Assembly (NCBI GenBank): GCA_032622095.1
Contig: CP136067.1
Span: forward strand, 53,175,899 to 53,239,898
DNA length: 64,000 bases
Origin: Siphonodentalium dalli
Lineage: Eukaryota; Mollusca; Scaphopoda; Gadilida; Siphonodentaliidae
Direction of reading: 5' to 3'
Shown here: positions 25,543-36,904 of the stretch, one piece after another
How positions within the stretch are numbered: the stretch's first letter is position 1
Layout: each line of letters begins with the position of its first letter
The notes under the pieces: model-generated
What the model was told of the DNA's origin: nothing
Database searches by the model: none
Seen by the model: the letters and a program-made list of their open reading frames with translations, nothing else
Made by a program: the position numbers and the translations under genes

Positions 25543-26305
25543 CTAGAAGGTGACCCGACTTCGTCCGGGGTTTGACCTTGAATTGTCTATTTTGAAGGCC
25601 AAGGTCAAGTGGGGTCACGATTTGACCCGTCCAAAACACTGCCCGAACAAAAGTACCCGTCGAAATCCATCCGGTTTTACCCGATTTGACCTTTTAACCC
25701 GATTTGATTTCCACTCAAGTATATATAAACGCGCCTCATATACACACGCTCATTAATTATCAAGTTTCAACGTAAAGATAAATTACCATCGGTGCCCGAG
25801 ATATCGCCAAGACGTCTGAAACAGTCAAATGCATCGGCAGGTTAAGAGTTAACGTGATCTAACTTTATGACCTCTAACGACGTCATAGAAGTTACGCATT
25901 GTTTTTATCCTGATAGAAGATCGTACCACTTCTTCTTAATAATTGAGGCAGATAACTAAAACGGATACATACATATTATATATCGTTGGAAAGAAGAAAC
26001 ACGAAAGATTCTCATAGTGTCATTATTATGACTGGCATGTTATTATTCGCGCTGTTTCGAATCGATTTGTAAGCACCGAACTGGAATATATTAGCGCAAA
26101 ACGGCGTAAAAACAGATTTGACCTCGGCACGTGAAAAGTTGACCTCGCACGGACAAATTAATAGGCCTATGTTGCTCCTGGCCCGAAAATACCCCCACAT
26201 ACCAAGTTTCATCGAAATCGGCTGGGCCATTTTCGAGTCCATCGATTACAAACACACAAACACACAAACAAACAAACAGATCTTCCAAAATATATAATAG
26301 ATAGA
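25543..26305 (-). mobile_element. Beta-family Helitron, tandem copy 1
   Basis: The head ACTAGAAGGTGACCCG and hairpin ACCCGACTTCGTCCGGG are at the left; the 5' end TCTATCTATTATATATTTTG is at the right. It carries the TGACCTTGA dyad near 25574 and a block (from about 25700) that is repeated almost unchanged in the next copy. Confidence 0.78.
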
Positions 26306-27103
26306 CTAGAAGTTGACCCGACTTCGTCCGGGCTTTGACCTTGAATTGACCATTTTGAAGGTCAAGGTCAGGTGGGGTCAAACACCAACACCCCAAAAAT
26401 GGTGGAAATCGGCCCAGCGGATACCGGGAAATCGGCCCAGCCGATACCGAGATACCCTATGCATCAAATTTCGTCCGTAAAAATCCGCCAGTTTAACCCG
26501 ATTTGATTTCCACTCAAGTATATAAACGCGCCTCATATACACACGCTCATTTAATAATTATCAAGTTTCAACGTAAAGATAAATTACCATCGGTGCCCGA
26601 GATATCGCCAAGACGTCTAAAACAGTCAAATGCATCGGCCGGTTAAGCGTTAATGTGATCTAACGTTATGACCTCTAATGACGTCATAGAAGTTACGCAT
26701 TGTTTTTATCCTGATGGAAGATAGTACCACTTCTTCTTGATAATTGAGGCAGATAACTAAAACGGATACATACGCATTATATATCGTTGGAAAGAGGAAA
26801 CACGAAAGATTCTCACAGTGTCATTATTATGACTGGCATTTTATTATTCGCGCTGTTTCGAATCGATTTGTAAGCACCGAACTCAAATGAAAGTCCCGTA
26901 ACACAGCGTAAAAACAGATTTGACCTCGGCACGTGAAAAGTTGACCTCGGATATGAAAATCAATAGGCCCATGTTCGTTCCCGGGTCGAATTACGTGTCC
27001 GTACCAAGTTTGGTCGAAATCGGTCCAGCCGTGTTCGATTCCATCGCGAACACACACACACACACACAAACACACAGATCTTCCAAAATATATAATAGAC
27101 AGA
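26306..27103 (-). mobile_element. Beta-family Helitron, tandem copy 2
   Basis: CTAG at 26306-26309, TC end at 27102-27103. The interior from CCCGATTTGATTTCCACTCA (about 26496) to 26900 duplicates copy 1. The TGACCTTGA dyad is near 26336 and a (CA)n run near 27050-27075. Confidence 0.78.
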
Positions 27104-28139
27104 CTAGCTGGTGGACCCGACTTCGTCCGGACTGTTTCCCCTCTGCTTTCCGGCGAATTGCGCGATTTGACCTTGAATTGACCATTTTGAAGGTTAAGGT
27201 GAGGTCGGGGTCACGATTTGACCCGTCCAAAACACTCCCTGGACAAAAGTACCCGACAAAAGTACCCGTCGAAATCCGTCCGGTTTTACCCGATCTGACC
27301 TTGAATTGACCATTTTGAAGGTCAAGGTCAGGTCGGGGTAACGATTTGACGGTTTTGACCCGTCCAAAACAAAGCAGCACCCTTATGATGTCATACAGAT
27401 AAAGCCTCTCGGCGATGAGTCAAGAGGTACGATTTAGTGCAAGTACATTATTTACGCGATGCGTCGAAAACGGAAACATAAGACGATCGATGGAATCAAC
27501 TAATAAGTATTGTTCCCGGGCAATACAAAATATCTTATGACTTGCAATAAATCTCTCCTCATAGTCCACACACTGGGGCATAACTGGGAAGTGAAGACAT
27601 AATTTTAGAAGGCATCGCAAGGGATGAATTGACGCCGAAGTGATTTCGAGTGACAAAAATGACGATGTCGGAAATAATAACATATCTCGAACCCGGTGGT
27701 CGTAGAATTCGATTTTTCATGGGAAAATGGACAGACTCCACGCTGTAATTGTATTAGGCAATTATGGAAGAGACCTAAACGCATTTATTAACAATTTTGC
27801 CAGCCTTGGGAAGATTCGTAGAAGCGAGATCTATGCAATGGAAATGCATGCATATTTCCTATGTAACTGTTTAACAGTGTCTAAACGCTCTTTATCAACG
27901 ACACTGTGGATACGAACGCTCCTTAACTATCACACGATTAACCCATGAACTACCCATTGTGGTGGCGGGGGATTGGAGAATGAGTGCTCTGATGTTCTCA
28001 GAAGCGGTGCGATGACATTCCATCTGATATTTTACCCTTAGATAGGAAGTTTGGGCTCAATCCGTCCGACAGTTTTCCCGCCCATAGCTAACAGACAAAC
28101 AACAGACAAACAAACAGAAGTCCCAAAATATATATTAGA
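27104..28139 (-). mobile_element. Beta-family Helitron, last unit of the chain
   Basis: CTAG at 27104-27107; the 5' end at 28138-28139 is followed by T, that is, host A on the minus strand. Two TGACCTTGA dyads lie at 27167 and 27298. The middle (27400-27890) is unrelated to other copies and may be captured or interrupting DNA; frames there are under 90 codons and unrecognised. Confidence 0.65.
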
Positions 28140-30680
28140 TAATAACAGTTTCTTGTACAAAAGGAACGGCTGTTAATTTTTTTTTATTTAGATTTTAAGT
28201 CTGAACTCGTGAATCTCTGTTTGTCACATGCCCTGCTGTATAGATTGACCAAATTTATGCACGAAATTGCTATAGGATCCACTCATTCGATGAACCCTTG
28301 TGTATGTCTGGATTGTAATTATTCATAATAACACCACGATATAAAGCTTAAGTTAATCTTATTTTATGGGAATACGCTTCTATGAAGTTATTTTTATAAG
28401 ATTAAAAAATGCCCATATATATCCTAGCTTATGCGTGTGGTTTAGCTGTGGTTCGTTAATTACGCTAGCGTATGGTCATATTATAATTACCACATATGAC
28501 CAACTATATTATTTTAACAAATAGATAAGTCGTATTGGCTGATAAAGTGAATCTTTTATCAACATTCTCACTATCGGACGAATAAACCGAAAAACTTCGA
28601 TGTTTCAGATTCATCGTCCATCGATTATCCACTAATTGTACTCCTCAATAGAAACTGAATCGAATTTATTAATCTTTTGGTGGCCAACGACCCCTTGGAT
28701 AACAAAATCGAGGGCGACAGATTGGCAATGGTAATATTCGCAGGGGACCCGCGCTTCCAAATGATACTGTCTGCAGGTGGCAATGGTACTGCCTGACGGT
28801 GGTCTGCTATCAATGTAATGGGCTTTACTCGAGTAATAGCGATCACTTTTACTAATCAAGTCACGTGAGGTTTATTTTTTAGCATATTAAACATTTCGCA
28901 TTGTTTCACAACCGACAGACGAACGATACGATATTTGAAGAAAAAAATTATGAAACACACAAATAGGCGACACAATGAGACAAATTAAAGACGTATTTGC
29001 ATTGCAAACTATCATATTAGTGTATTGTTGATATTTCATGGAAATAATCTGTAGTATCTGTCGTCGTTCATTATGCGAAAGGTGTCTATTGTGTGTTCCT
29101 TCTCGTTCTACGATATATAATATCTATTCTCAGTATCCTGTCATGTTCTGTGGATTAAGAGAAATAAAATATTGTATTACCTGAACACCTATGCATCCAA
29201 ATGAACAACTCCAATGTATACTTTTATAACTGAATGGAAGAATTCATTCGGTAAATAATGGATCAATGTATACATACCTCAATGAATTCTATTTCAGCAA
29301 CATCCAGTCCAGTTACATGTGTCGACGAAACTTTCTTAAGTTTGAAAAATATAGTAGGAAATCAAACTCGGTTCTAGATGTCCAGAAAGAAGGTCGGTGA
29401 ATCGTTTGTGCTGTAACGCCACCATCTCTCGTGATGGTATAATAGCACCGCCGACTATTTATTTATACCAATCAAGTGTTCGATGGGGGTTGCCAAGGGG
29501 CGGACGCTTCCGTTTACCAGTTTTACGTAATCAGACCGATCGAACAGACACCGATCTCCCGCGGAGAGTAATCGAGCACCCACAACTCGCATACTTTATG
29601 GAAGACTGGACTATAGAGAACCACAGCCGAATCTTGCAATATCAACAAAGGCGTTTATCATCCAAATGGAGTGGACGTATGTTTATTTTGTAGCGAATTA
29701 ATTGTTTAGAATCTTGGTATGTGTGTAAAATATATTCAGATTGCGGTGTGACCGCAGGCGACCCTATGACACAACCCTGCGTCCGAAATCGATTCCACTT
29801 GAAATAATGATGACATTCGGATGTTTCTGATAAATGCGATAACAAAAATCGACAGCGACAAATTTAATTGGTACGGAAATGGGCACTAATTGTTTAGCCC
29901 ATTATTGTGTAACATAAATCCTAGCGTTTAATTGCCATGGATGTCCGTTTATTGAGTTATTATGGTCATTATACACATAATTCCAATCTATTGTCAAGTT
30001 CTGGGTATCACGATTTACGCGGCCACACTCAGGCTCGCGAATACCATTCGAACCGAAGCTTATATCTAGCCGACATAACCGTCTTGTGGCAATAAATTGG
30101 TAAAACTGCGTTATATTTAAAGGTAATCAATCTAATCAGACGCTCCTAAATAACTTTTTCTTTGGCTTCGGGGGGGGGGGGGTAAAAATATTTGATTCGA
30201 GTCGAGTAACCCACTCATCAAAGCTCAGAGTGATCAGTTGTCGATTTTTGAAGTTTGTTATTTCTCGAGAAATGGTGCCATAATAATATCTCTATATATG
30301 CGTGAATAAATCATGAGTACCGATTCGTAACTAAGTATATGTATGTATCCGCACGTCAATTATCACAGCATACCATATTCATGTTGATGGCGGTACTTTT
30401 CATGGTCTTAAAATACGAAATCGCCACCAACGCACTGATCGTACAAGTAGTCGTGACATTGGGTGACCTCTCGTAACGGCGTCCTCGCATGTATGTTCTA
30501 TTTCTGGAAGAAGTCAGTGGAATGTTTGCTAGGCCGCCAAATTGCAGGTGCGAAAAATAACAGGATTCAAACAACGAAATCTGATTACTCTGAGCTTTGA
30601 TGGGCGATTTCTTCGACTCATTTCAAATATTGTTTACCCCCGAAGCTGCCTGAAGCCGAATATATAGTAATTTACATCAA
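28140..30680. other. Unannotated DNA
   Basis: No gene or clear repeat seen. A 98-codon frame (29397-29693) and a pair of overlapping minus frames near 28625-28859 show no motif. A G run is at about 30171-30182. Confidence 0.4.
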
Positions 30681-30684
30681 TAAT

Positions 30685-31945
30685 ACTTCAGGTACATCAG
30701 GCATACTTTCTTCACATGACCCATGACCATATCGTCACGCTCTGTATACACTTTCATGATCATACAGTCAATCATTGTATACATATTTTCTACACCATGG
30801 TCAAATAGCCACTCACGATATACATATATACCTCACCCATGACCATAGTCAACCCATGTATACATATGCACCTCACCAATGGTCATATATCCGCTCGCTT
30901 TATACACATACCCCTCACCCATGGCCATACAGCAACACGTGTGTATACGCGTACACATCATACATGGCCATACAGCTTACCATGTACACATCATACATGG
31001 CCATACAGCATACCAGGTATACTCCTGCACATGACCATGACCATACAGTCACTCCCTGTATACATATTCACCACATTCATGACCATGCTTCTTCACCTCA
31101 CCAAGGGTCGTAGAGTCACTCCCTGTATACATATTTCCATACCAATGACCATAAGCCACTCGATATATACGATTACACCCCATCCATGACATAGAGTCAC
31201 TCCAGGTGTACATATACACATCACCAATGACCATACACCCCTTATAGATGTACCAATACCCCGCATATACGGTCACTCATACCTTCCAGACTTGCATATA
31301 CGCCCAACACATGACAATTCAGCCACTCGCTGTACACCAAAACACGCTATCCATGATCATACAGCTACTCCCTGTATACATATACATCCACCTATACTAT
31401 GACAATATGCATCCACGACATATATAAATATACATCCAACTCATTACCACAAGGGTACTCCATATATACCCACACGCTCGCCAACGACCACCCAGCTATA
31501 CCCCTGGCATGCATATACACTTAAATCATGGCCGTACTGTCATTCCATGTACACATATACACATTACATATAGCCATTCAACTACTTCATATTTATCCAT
31601 ATACCTCACCTGTGACAATACAGCCACCCAATGTACACATATACATCCCACCATGACCATACAGTCACTCCATATACCGCTAATCTAGTCATATCCACAC
31701 ACACACCATTAATGTCCATACAGCCACATCGTGTATACCCGTACTTCCATACCATATAGTCAATGTATACATATTCAGTATTATTCACCTCACACATGAC
31801 CATATATCCATTACTTGTATACCTATACATCTCACAATGGACAACCCACCCATGATCATATAGTCAGTCATTGCATAACTATTCACATCATTCATGACCA
31901 TAAAATAACTCCATGCATACCTATTCACATCAGCTACGTGTGACC
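30685..31945 (+). repeat. Degenerate satellite, about 42-bp unit (array 1)
   Basis: Loose repeats of the theme CATGACCATACAGTCACTCC followed by CTGTATACATATTCACCTCA. Units drift in length and sequence, but the alternation of ACCATA-AGTCACTCC with GTATACATAT is continuous. All open frames here are artefacts. The array runs straight into a family T copy. Confidence 0.8.
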
Positions 31946-32520
31946 ATACAGTAACTCCATGGCTTCCATCTTGAATCCCTCTTGTATCAAGTTGATCAAT
32001 TCTGATTATGGTTCATCTCAGTTTCGTTTCAAAGTTCTGCTCATTTCATTTAAAAAATATGACCAGAATCCCAGAAGGGGTTTCGGCAAAAGTCCATGCT
32101 GCAACCAGATAGAATATTTTTCGTTGTCAGTTGATTACCTGAAATGCATAATAACCGAGTGAATCACAAGTTGCTAACTTTTCGGAAGGGCAGAGCATAA
32201 TGTACCGGATCTACAAATTAAGTCACAATTCTCAAACAGTTCCAATCAGCAGAAACTGGTCTAGAAGATATTAGTGAAAGAGTGTCATATTTTCCACTTC
32301 CGGCGGTCATTTTGGCGGCCATTTTGAATAGATGAAATTTATTCATAACTATAGATAAGGAGTACTCATTTGTCAATAGAATGATATATCGTACGACTTA
32401 ATACCTCATAAACGTCCTAAGTAATTGCGAATTAAAATTTACAAGGTCCGATATTCAATTTTGGCGGCCATCTTGATTCAATGACCGATAACTCTATAAA
32501 GCTCCCAATAGCCAGATGGC
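31946..32520 (+). repeat. Family T copy next to satellite array 1
   Basis: It starts with the CCATCTTGAATCC and GTATCAAGTTGATCAATT phrases also seen at 41620-41660 and 63800-63830, then includes ACTTCCGGCGGTCATTTTGG. Non-coding. The order satellite, then T, is the same at 41.6 and 63.8 kb and, inverted, at 61.4 kb. Confidence 0.7.
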
Positions 32521-32869
32521 AAACAACCGACAAATTGAAGTACTGATATAGTTCTACAAAGATATCATAACCACTAAAAATCCGCATATGGGGAGTGGTC
32601 TACATGCAGCTCTATAGTAGTTTTATGCATGGTCTCCTGTTGGATGGGGTATCGCGGATGAAGGTCATCCAGTCTGGGCGCCCGTCGATGTCAATTGTTT
32701 ACCAACTGTTATACAGGTAACTCGGGTGATGAATATCGGGTGGTGAGAGACTAACTGAGTAACTTGTTTACTGTTTTCGCCTATATTAATATATTGAAGT
32801 TATACGATCAGTGATGCTGAATTGTTCACTCTCACCGGTTAGATAAATTTACCCTATACAGGTTCCCGA

Positions 32870-33104
32870 AATTGTGACAAAGTTACCCAGGTTGGAGAGA
32901 ATTGTGATAAAGTTACCCAGGTTGGAGAGAATTGTGATAAAGTTACCCAGGTTGGAGATAATTGTGACAAAGTTACCCAGGTTGGAGATAATTGTGACAA
33001 AGTTACCCAGGTTGGAGATAATTGTGACAAAGTTACCCAGGTTGGAGAGAATTGTGACAAAGTTACCCAGGTTGGAGAGAATTGTGACAAAGTTACCCAG
33101 GTTA
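32870..33104 (+). repeat. 30-bp minisatellite, nearly 8 copies
   Basis: The unit combines ATTGTGACAAAGTTACCCAG with GTTGGAGAGA. Because 30 is a multiple of 3, several frames stay open on both strands, producing spurious 10-residue peptide repeats. Degenerate inverted units occur at 33272-33300 and 34800-34855. Confidence 0.92.
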
Positions 33105-33825
33105 AGCAAATCTCACAATATGAACGCGATGTGAAAGTGAATGAGGGAAATACTGTTCAGTGATGGCAAGTAATATCCCCCATCAAGCATAAATTAAGAA
33201 ATATTAGTAATGGAGCTGGTCATTATTATCGCAAAATATCAATATTTTGTTGCTAAACATGAAATTGTTTTGACCTGGATAACTTTATCGCAATTCTCCC
33301 CAACCCAGGGGGGGGGGGGGTCGGAAAAATTTCCAGGCACGTATGATCATTTTATTTTTTTCCGGCCACGGGGGACCCACACACCCAACTTCTTCCGTTT
33401 CCGGCCTTTTTTTCCAGGCAATTTTGGACACCCACCCTTTTTTTCCGTTTCAGGAAGTTTTTTCCGGTCAGTTTTGGACACCCACCCCCCTTAAATTTGA
33501 GAAAAATTATCAATTGAGCAACCAAATAGCTGATTATCCTGCATTATCATAATTTATTGCGCGATATTTGAATAGAACATTGCATAATGAGATAACTATA
33601 CTATTTGAATTTATCATATAAGTGTCATTAATCAAGAAATGTGTCAACATAATCACATTTCTAGGGATATATAGGCAGAGTGCCAAGGTTTTTATTAACA
33701 TTCATTTTCATAATATATAGTCACATGATCTAGTCACATAATCACATTTGAGTATTCTACAGAATACATGGTACCGGTACAACACATTTCAGATTATTTG
33801 ATATTTTGATATTTGCTATGTGATA

Positions 33826-33964
33826 TACAGTAATGCCCTAATTAATCGACTCCATAACCACAGCAGAATAATGGGTAATTTAATTTTAATTTCCGACTAA
33901 ATCCTGAAAAATTACCCATTATTCTGCTGTGGTTATGGGGTCGTTTAATTAGGACATTACTGTA
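33826..33964. mobile_element. pogo/mariner-like MITE in a TA site (copy 1)
   Basis: TA flanks both sides (33826-33827 and 33963-33964). Terminal inverted repeats start CAGTAATGCCCTAATTAAT and extend about 55 bp, nearly the full half-length, through CCACAGCAGAATAATGGGTA. A TA target and CAGT-type termini fit the Tc1/mariner-pogo group; the exact family is an inference. Confidence 0.75.
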
Positions 33965-35052
33965 TTGCTGGAATCAAACTGTTTATCAAAACATGTGGAA
34001 ATACAACTGTTCATCCCAGTTCATCCCAGTTTGGAGAATAATGCTAATACCAAACATAACCATGATATACATGCGTGACTCTTCTTGGGGCATCTCAGAA
34101 ACCAGAACTGAGGAAACATGTTATAGCGTATAATGGCCGGCTGGTAGCCACTGCCTGAAGTAATAGGCTTCGTAATAATTGGGAATAATATGGATGGATA
34201 GCCCAATTTCACTTCTTTTTTGCTCACGATATCAGTGACGATACAATCTTCGTTACTGTGATTAACATTACAAGCTGATCCACATTAACATGGAAAACAA
34301 TGTGAAATTGTTCAAGCTGGCCCGGCTGGCCTTCAATTTATTTGTTAAGATTTTATGTTTTACGTTGTCAAAAGTCTATTTTATTCCATTATTTATTATA
34401 TCTTTATTTCCATGTCACATATGGTCAAGTGTGCTTTTATTTTATTGCTTATTTTCAGCTGAGTTCTGCATAGTTATTCTTATTTTGTTGTATCAGTAGA
34501 TGGAATCCTGATTAAATTAAATTTTTCCAATAGCGCAGTGTCTAGTTCTATCAAGTTGAATTTGGGTTATTGTTGGCCATTGTGCGACTGATCCAACTTC
34601 TGATAACCTCTATATGTAGTATAGCATTAGTATTAACTATATATGACCTGTTTCTGTTCAAAACACATCAAAATAAGACTCAATAGCAGGAATGGAAAAA
34701 AAAATTGGCATATGGAAAAAACTGTTTTTTGGACCCAAGAGACACCCACCACCCCATCATACGTGCCTGGAAATTTTTGCCGAACCCCCCCCCCCTGCCC
34801 AACCTGGTTAATTTTATCACAATTTCAGGAACATGGGTAACTTTATCGTGCACAGAAAACCGATGAGAGTGACGAATTCAGCGTCAGTGCTGAACTATGT
34901 GAATTCCCAGTCTATACTCGCAACTGACAACGTAACTGCAACACCAATTATCGGAGCTGATTTATCGTCCTTGTCGCCGATTTCCATAAATTTTTCTCAT
35001 ATATGAACATTCCCATGATAACGAGGGCTGTTACATAGTGGGGACAGTGTGT

Positions 35053-35311
35053 TAGTCCAAGGGTTCAATTATCCGAGGTTCATTGGTCCAAGGGTTCAAT
35101 AGTCCGAGGGTTCAAAAGTCCGAGGGTTCAATAGTCCGAGGGTTCGATAGTCCGAGGGTTAGTCTAAAGCGGCACAGGCCCAGGGTTCAATAGTCCGAGG
35201 GTTCGACAGTCCGAGGGTTCGATATTCCGAGGGTTCGAGAGTCCGAGGGTTCAATGGTCCGAGTGTTCGATAGTCCGAGGATTCGATGGTCCGATGGTCC
35301 AATAGAAGGGA
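35053..35311 (+). repeat. 16-bp minisatellite
   Basis: The unit is about AGTCCGAGGGTTCAAT, with GGTTCGAT as a common variant, repeated some 14-15 times with one interruption near 35163-35185. The unit includes a B-box-like GGTTCRA core. Confidence 0.88.
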
Positions 35312-35368
35312 CAGCGGGGTTTTTGGGTCACATTCCCAACATAATCAACATGATAATGAAGGCTGCAG

Positions 35369-35941
35369 GCAATATATCAGGGATACATAATACATATATC
35401 AGGGATACATAATACATATATCAGGGATACATAATACATATATCAGGGATACATAATACATATATCAGGGATACATAAAACATATATCAGGGATACATAA
35501 TACATATATCAGGGATACATAATACATATATCAGGGATACATAATACATATATCAGGGATACATAATACATATATCAGGGATACATAATACATATATCAG
35601 GGATACATAATACATATATCAGGGATACATAATACATATATCAGGGATACATAATACATATATCAGGGATACATAATACATATATCAGGGATACATAATA
35701 CATATATCAGGGATACATAATACATATATCAGGATACATAATACATATATCAGGGATACATAATACATATATCAGGGATACATAATACATATATCAGGGA
35801 TACATAATACATATATCAGGGATACATAATACATATATCAGGGATACATAATACATATATCAGGGATACATAATACATATATCAGGGATACATAATACAT
35901 ATATCAGGGATACATAATACATATATCAGGGATACATAATA
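35369..35941 (+). repeat. 22-bp satellite, about 26 near-identical copies
   Basis: The unit is CATATATCAGGGATACATAA plus TA. Only a few positions differ, including one copy missing a G near 35732 and one with AAAA near 35478. Homogeneity implies recent expansion or ongoing slippage/unequal exchange. Confidence 0.95.
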
Positions 35942-36077
35942 AAAATACTCAAATAACGATTGCATGTATTCACGTATGAAAGGTCAAGGTCAAATACAGA
36001 TGACAGGGGTCATGACTTGAAACGGCCTGTGTGCATGTGTATATATCAAACATAAACACTTATGACATTTCAAACTT

Positions 36078-36461
36078 TTAACCCTTTACCCAACAAAACG
36101 GCCAAAACCGGTAAAATAAAGCTTCAACAGCCTAAAATATCTTCGGTCTGTCTCAATAGAACCATACAAATATGGATATCATTGGAACCGGCTCCTTGAC
36201 CACATTGTGATAGTTACAGTTATGCCCTGTGCCAATGCATTCTCTTATATATGCGAGTCGACCATAGGTCGCCTCGCATATATAAGAGAATGCATTGGCC
36301 TAAACACTTTTTACCATTTTTTCTTATATTCTTTAACAATTTTATAATTTTTAATGTGTTAAGCCAATGCATTCTCTTATATATGCGAGGCGACCTATGG
36401 TCGACTCGCATATATAAGAGAATTCATTGGCACAGGGCCCTTCTGTTGGGTAAAGGGTTAA
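36078..36461. mobile_element. piggyBac-type MITE in a TTAA target (copy 2)
   Basis: TTAA at 36078-36081 and 36458-36461, with CCCTTTACCCAACA ends as in copy 1. The two 67-bp palindromes are at 36232-36298 and 36364-36430; the spacer between them is about 15 bp shorter than in copy 1. The two copies are very similar, suggesting recent activity. Confidence 0.88.
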
Positions 36462-36901
36462 TACTTATATACATGTCGCTTTCTGTAGTGGTACCACGTT
36501 CCATGCAATAAGCCACCAAGGTTTTTCTCCCGTTGCCACTCGCGTTTCTCGTTCACGATTCTTGTTCAATTTCGCGCTAAATGAAATTAACTTACATAAA
36601 GAAAAGAGGCATCTCACAGATTACAAACGTCGACGTCATTTTGTCTCCCTTGTCACCCATAATTGAAAAAGCGCGGCGACTTGTAACAGGCAACACAGAT
36701 CATTTCTCGTTGCGGCCTATATATAGGTGCATGTATGGTCGACTATCGAACTCGACTATCGAACTTTCTGACTATATAGACCGCTATATATAACCAGGTG
36801 GATTGTATTCACGATATTGAAAAGATTCACCCATATAATAGGCAATAAAGTGCAATGTGATTCAAGTGACAAAATCTGAAAGTACTCACTGTACCAGACT
36901 C
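36462..36901. other. Unannotated DNA
   Basis: No gene or repeat recognised between the MITE and the retrotransposon fragment. Confidence 0.4.
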
Positions 36902-36904
36902 TGA

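Larger units (their letters stand above)
32809..34889. mobile_element. Compound inverted-repeat element with expanded minisatellite arm
   Basis: The left end (GCTGAATTGTTCACTCTCACC, from about 32816) matches the complement of the right end (to about 34882), continuing through CCCGAAATTGTGACAAAG. A second inverted pair lies inside: 33272-33345 against 34757-34806, including the G-run and the TTTCCAGGCACGTATG motif. The left arm contains the 30-bp minisatellite; the right arm has only about one such unit. Short frames at 34021-34499 are unrecognised. No transposase and no clear target duplication. Confidence 0.6.

Noticed and set aside
29397-29693. 98-codon plus-strand frame as a small gene
   Set aside because: No motif, homolog or neighbouring exon that I can recognise, and length is within chance expectation for the window.
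30775-31189. 112- and 116-codon overlapping frames rich in His and Thr
   Set aside because: They are translations of the 42-bp degenerate satellite.
32849-33134. Repeat proteins with 10-residue units on both strands
   Set aside because: Artefact of a 30-bp minisatellite, whose length keeps several frames open.
35369-35941. CRISPR-like array
   Set aside because: The 22-bp units are directly adjacent with no unique spacers and no cas genes, and the genome is eukaryotic.
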